Origin: CAZFAP01 sp964516325
Lineage (GTDB): Bacteria > Auribacterota > JABMQX01
Assembly (NCBI GenBank): GCA_964516325.1
Contig: CAZFAP010000115.1
Location: 1 to 16,385 of the forward strand
Reading direction: 5' to 3'
DNA: 16,385 nucleotides
How positions within the stretch are numbered: the stretch's first letter is position 1; each line of letters opens with the position of its first letter. Made by a program: the position numbers and the translations under genes. Shown in pieces: positions 14,950-16,385 of the stretch. The notes below the pieces were generated by a model. That model saw nothing but the letters and a program-made list of their open reading frames with translations, ran no database searches and was not told where the DNA came from.

Positions 14950-15705
14950 ATGATCGCGTCCATTCTTGATTACGCAATCTATATTGCCGCCATTCCGCTT
15001 CTCGTGCTGCTGACGACAGTGCTGGTCGTCGTCTTGCGCACCAGGGCGAAAATCCGTCGGGAACGAGGCGACGCCGGCGCCGAACCCGAACCGCAAGGGT
15101 TGTCCATCATCAAGGACGCCAGCGAAGCCGACCAGATAGCCTCCTCCATCATCGAAAGGTATCGCAAACGCATCTGGAGGCGTTTTTCCATCAACACTGC
15201 CTGGGGCATCGCGCCGGTCAGCGACCTTTGCGGCAGCCTGGTCGCGGAGATCGCCCACGTCTATTATCCCAACTCGCCGCGTCCGGAGCTTGAGGCAACG
15301 ATCAACGACCTTCTCGACCTGAACGAGCGAGTTATCGCCCGAGCCAGGAGGCTTCTCGACAAGTTTCCCCTGAGCCGCCTTCAAGGGGTGCGCCTCTGCC
15401 AGATTCTGAGTTGCCATAGAATTTACACTTCCGTAACCCGGCACGTCCTCTTCCGCTCCGTCAGGCACAAATGGGCGAGGCGTGCTGCAACCTCTGTCGC
15501 CGCCGCTGCAAGATATGCCGACCCCCGATTCTGGATCACGCGAGGCCTGATGCGGGGTGGAAGAGAGTTCGCCGCACGATATTTCCTCACCTCTCTTGTC
15601 ACCATCTCTGGCGAGGAAGCGATTCTCCTCTACCGCCGCACCGCCGCCGAGACCGCAGAATTGCGCGAAGGAAAGACCGCCGACTTGCCCGATGCCCGAA
15701 GGTGA
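14950..15705 (+). CDS. Unrecognised single-pass membrane protein
   Basis: This encodes 251 aa from the ATG at 14950, with GGAG 8 nt upstream; this start puts a clean hydrophobic segment (about 5-29) at the N-terminus. The alternative GTG at 14902 lies in the predicted -10 box and is unlikely. The anchor is followed by a basic stop-transfer stretch (RTRAKIRRERG), so the remainder should face the cytoplasm. Residues 60-140 are alpha-helical and charged, with SDLCGSLVAEIAHVYYP (91-107) and NDLLDLNERVIARARRLLDK (119-138). A second moderately hydrophobic region, WITRGLMRGGREFAARYFLT (195-214), precedes GEEAILLYRR (221-230). I do not recognise the family. A long antisense frame covers the same DNA but has no domain, so I reject it. 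Confidence 0.7.
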   Translation: MIASILDYAIYIAAIPLLVLLTTVLVVVLRTRAKIRRERGDAGAEPEPQGLSIIKDASEADQIASSIIERYRKRIWRRFSINTAWGIAPVSDLCGSLVAEIAHVYYPNSPRPELEATINDLLDLNERVIARARRLLDKFPLSRLQGVRLCQILSCHRIYTSVTRHVLFRSVRHKWARRAATSVAAAARYADPRFWITRGLMRGGREFAARYFLTSLVTISGEEAILLYRRTAAETAELREGKTADLPDARR

Positions 15706-16047
15706 GATGGGATCGCGCCCGTGTGATGCCATTCGCGCCCTGCGCGGTGGAGCCATGGTGGAGCAGCCCGCTGCGCATACCTGTGTGGGAGATAAAGCAT
15801 GGGGATAGAGATGAGAGCAAGAGTCATCGCGCCTCGATTCTCGTATGATGCTACCTGAACCGCCATCCCCTGTAGACAGGGACCCGAAGAGAGGGTGCGG
15901 CTGTATGCCCGTAAAAGGGAGACGGAGGAGGCGGCTTTGTATAAAAACACGGCACGGCGAAAAAGTGGGCCTTTTCGGGCCTTTTGCGGGTAAGGATTTG
16001 TGATATAATCTGCTTATGGAGAACGAGATAGGCTCTGGTTCAGGAAG
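15706..16047. other. Structured noncoding stretch after the membrane protein gene
   Basis: No gene is supported. Local pairings include GATGA/TCATC around 15810-15830, CCCTG-taga-CAGGG near 15870-15885, and GCATAC (about 15775) with GTATGC (about 15905). Near 15968-15985 gggcctttt is repeated back to back, separated by one C. A T-rich run follows a short GGCC/GGCC stem there, which might be a weak terminator for the upstream gene. A structured RNA is possible but I cannot name one. Confidence 0.4.
15999..16009 (+). promoter_or_regulatory. Strong extended -10 promoter element
   Basis: TGTGATATAAT matches the extended -10 consensus (TGnTATAAT) exactly. The -35 region is poor (TTGCGG at 15984-15989 is too close), as is common for extended -10 promoters. 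The start would be near 16016, just ahead of the small ORF at 16048 and its hairpins. Confidence 0.6.
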
Positions 16048-16215
16048 ATGAAAAAAGGCCCAGGTGGTCGGGAGAACTGGCGGTTTCTCGCCATTCCCGG
16101 TTGCGAGAAGGGCAAGTTTTGGCCACAAGTGGCCGGAGAGTGCGAGCGAAATGTGCGCTGTCAGCATGTCGTGTTCCTGGCATTGGGCGTGAGTAGAAAT
16201 GCTTCTTTTTGGTAG
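16048..16215 (+). CDS. Possible 55-residue protein
   Basis: This ATG frame follows the extended -10 element at 15999 by about 40 nt and has CAGGAAG immediately upstream; the spacing is rather tight for a ribosome-binding site. The product starts MKKGPGGRENWRFLAIPGCE and continues through FWPQVAGECERNVRCQHVVF, with three cysteines (19, 32, 38) and a histidine (H40) that might bind a metal. I do not recognise it. The same DNA forms hairpins: CGGGA/TCCCG enclosing TGGCG/CGCCA at 16069-16099, and GGCCAC-aa-GTGGCC at 16121-16134. An untranslated small RNA is therefore an equal alternative. The frame ends inside a taggattatacaggatt repeat word. Confidence 0.35.
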   Translation: MKKGPGGRENWRFLAIPGCEKGKFWPQVAGECERNVRCQHVVFLALGVSRNASFW

Positions 16216-16229
16216 GATTATACAGGATT
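16213..16229. repeat. CAGGAT-family repeat fragment
   Basis: The string taggattatacaggatt is a diverged copy of the (t)(a)caggat tandem seen at 370-386 and 6423-6449. Confidence 0.5.
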
Positions 16230-16360
16230 CTTGGTGTTTTGTCAATGAGTCGGCGAGAGGGGGGAGTGGGTGTGTTTGAGGGATAAAGCTCGTAGAGGTA
16301 ACGCCACCCCGCTCAGGCGGGTTCGCCCTGCGTGCCCTGAGAGCAACAAACGAAGATTTT

Positions 16361-16385
16361 GACAGGATAACAGGACAATCCTGTC
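16361..16385. repeat. GACAGGAT/ATCCTGTC inverted repeat at the window edge
   Basis: GACAGGAT (16361-16368) is exactly complementary to ATCCTGTC (16378-16385), with a 9-nt loop that itself contains CAGGA. It uses the same words as the repeats at 370-420 and 6423-6449, so a further copy of the family probably begins here and continues past the window. Confidence 0.7.

Noticed and set aside
15845..16003. A 52-codon plus-strand frame (starts MMLPEPPSPV)
   Set aside because: It has no ribosome-binding site, an arginine-rich low-complexity middle, and runs into the extended -10 promoter element.
14944..16245. A 433-codon minus-strand open frame covering the membrane-protein gene and the right-hand gap
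   Set aside because: It has no recognisable domain and is Ser/Pro/Gly-rich. The plus-strand frame has a ribosome-binding site, a promoter-like element and a sensible membrane anchor.

Overview
The window is GC-rich, densely coded bacterial chromosome. The housekeeping genes (purL, purQ, smpB, a cvpA-like gene) are clearly bacterial. The noncoding gaps carry degenerate short-motif repeats: 'caggatgtacaggat' blocks and 'ccgcg..gcagat ... atctgcggtt' palindromes. From general experience I associate such repeats with genomes of uncultured bacteria (PVC-like and other environmental phyla), but nothing here fixes the phylum and no rRNA is present.

Layout. Bases 1-460 hold two tandem copies of an imperfect palindromic repeat plus a CAGGAT/ATCCTG hairpin. 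A CvpA-family membrane protein (500-1093, minus) lies divergent from a purine pair, purL (1552-4530, with two PurS-like domains fused at its N-terminus) and purQ (4527-5327, ATGA overlap). PurS, PurL and PurQ functions together make the complete FGAM synthase. A gap of about 700 nt (5328-6039) has no convincing gene but contains a perfect 12-bp hairpin. A TIGR04076-type small protein follows (6040-6327), then another repeat element (6363-6560) and a Gfo/Idh/MocA-type oxidoreductase on the minus strand (6588-7667).

The accessory heart is a tightly coupled minus-strand operon reading from about 11224 down to 7777. It comprises a possible 55-aa leader ORF, a ParB-family protein with a nuclease-like N-domain, a helix-turn-helix (HTH) and a ribbon-helix-helix-like tail, a second ParB-like HTH protein without the N-domain, a PD-(D/E)XK nuclease-like protein, and a PAPS-reductase-like PP-loop protein with a zinc-knuckle N-terminus and a Cys-Cys ... 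Cys-x-Cys putative Fe-S site. Three junctions are 4-nt stop/start overlaps and one is a 7-nt gap. The ParB plus PAPS-reductase pairing recalls IbrA/IbrB and, more distantly, the sulfur-handling DndC of phosphorothioate DNA modification. With a nuclease added it is the best candidate for an undescribed defence, DNA-modification or mobile-element module; that function is inference.

To the right, an exported protein built of repeated 'NGD' modules around a jelly-roll-like domain (11550-13193) overlaps smpB (13190-13654) by ATGA. A GHMP kinase of the heptose-7-phosphate kinase type (13730-14710, minus) converges on smpB. It is divergent from an unrecognised single-pass membrane protein (14950-15705). 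The last 680 nt are mostly noncoding, with a strong extended -10 promoter, a possible 55-aa ORF, several hairpins and more CAGGAT-type repeats.
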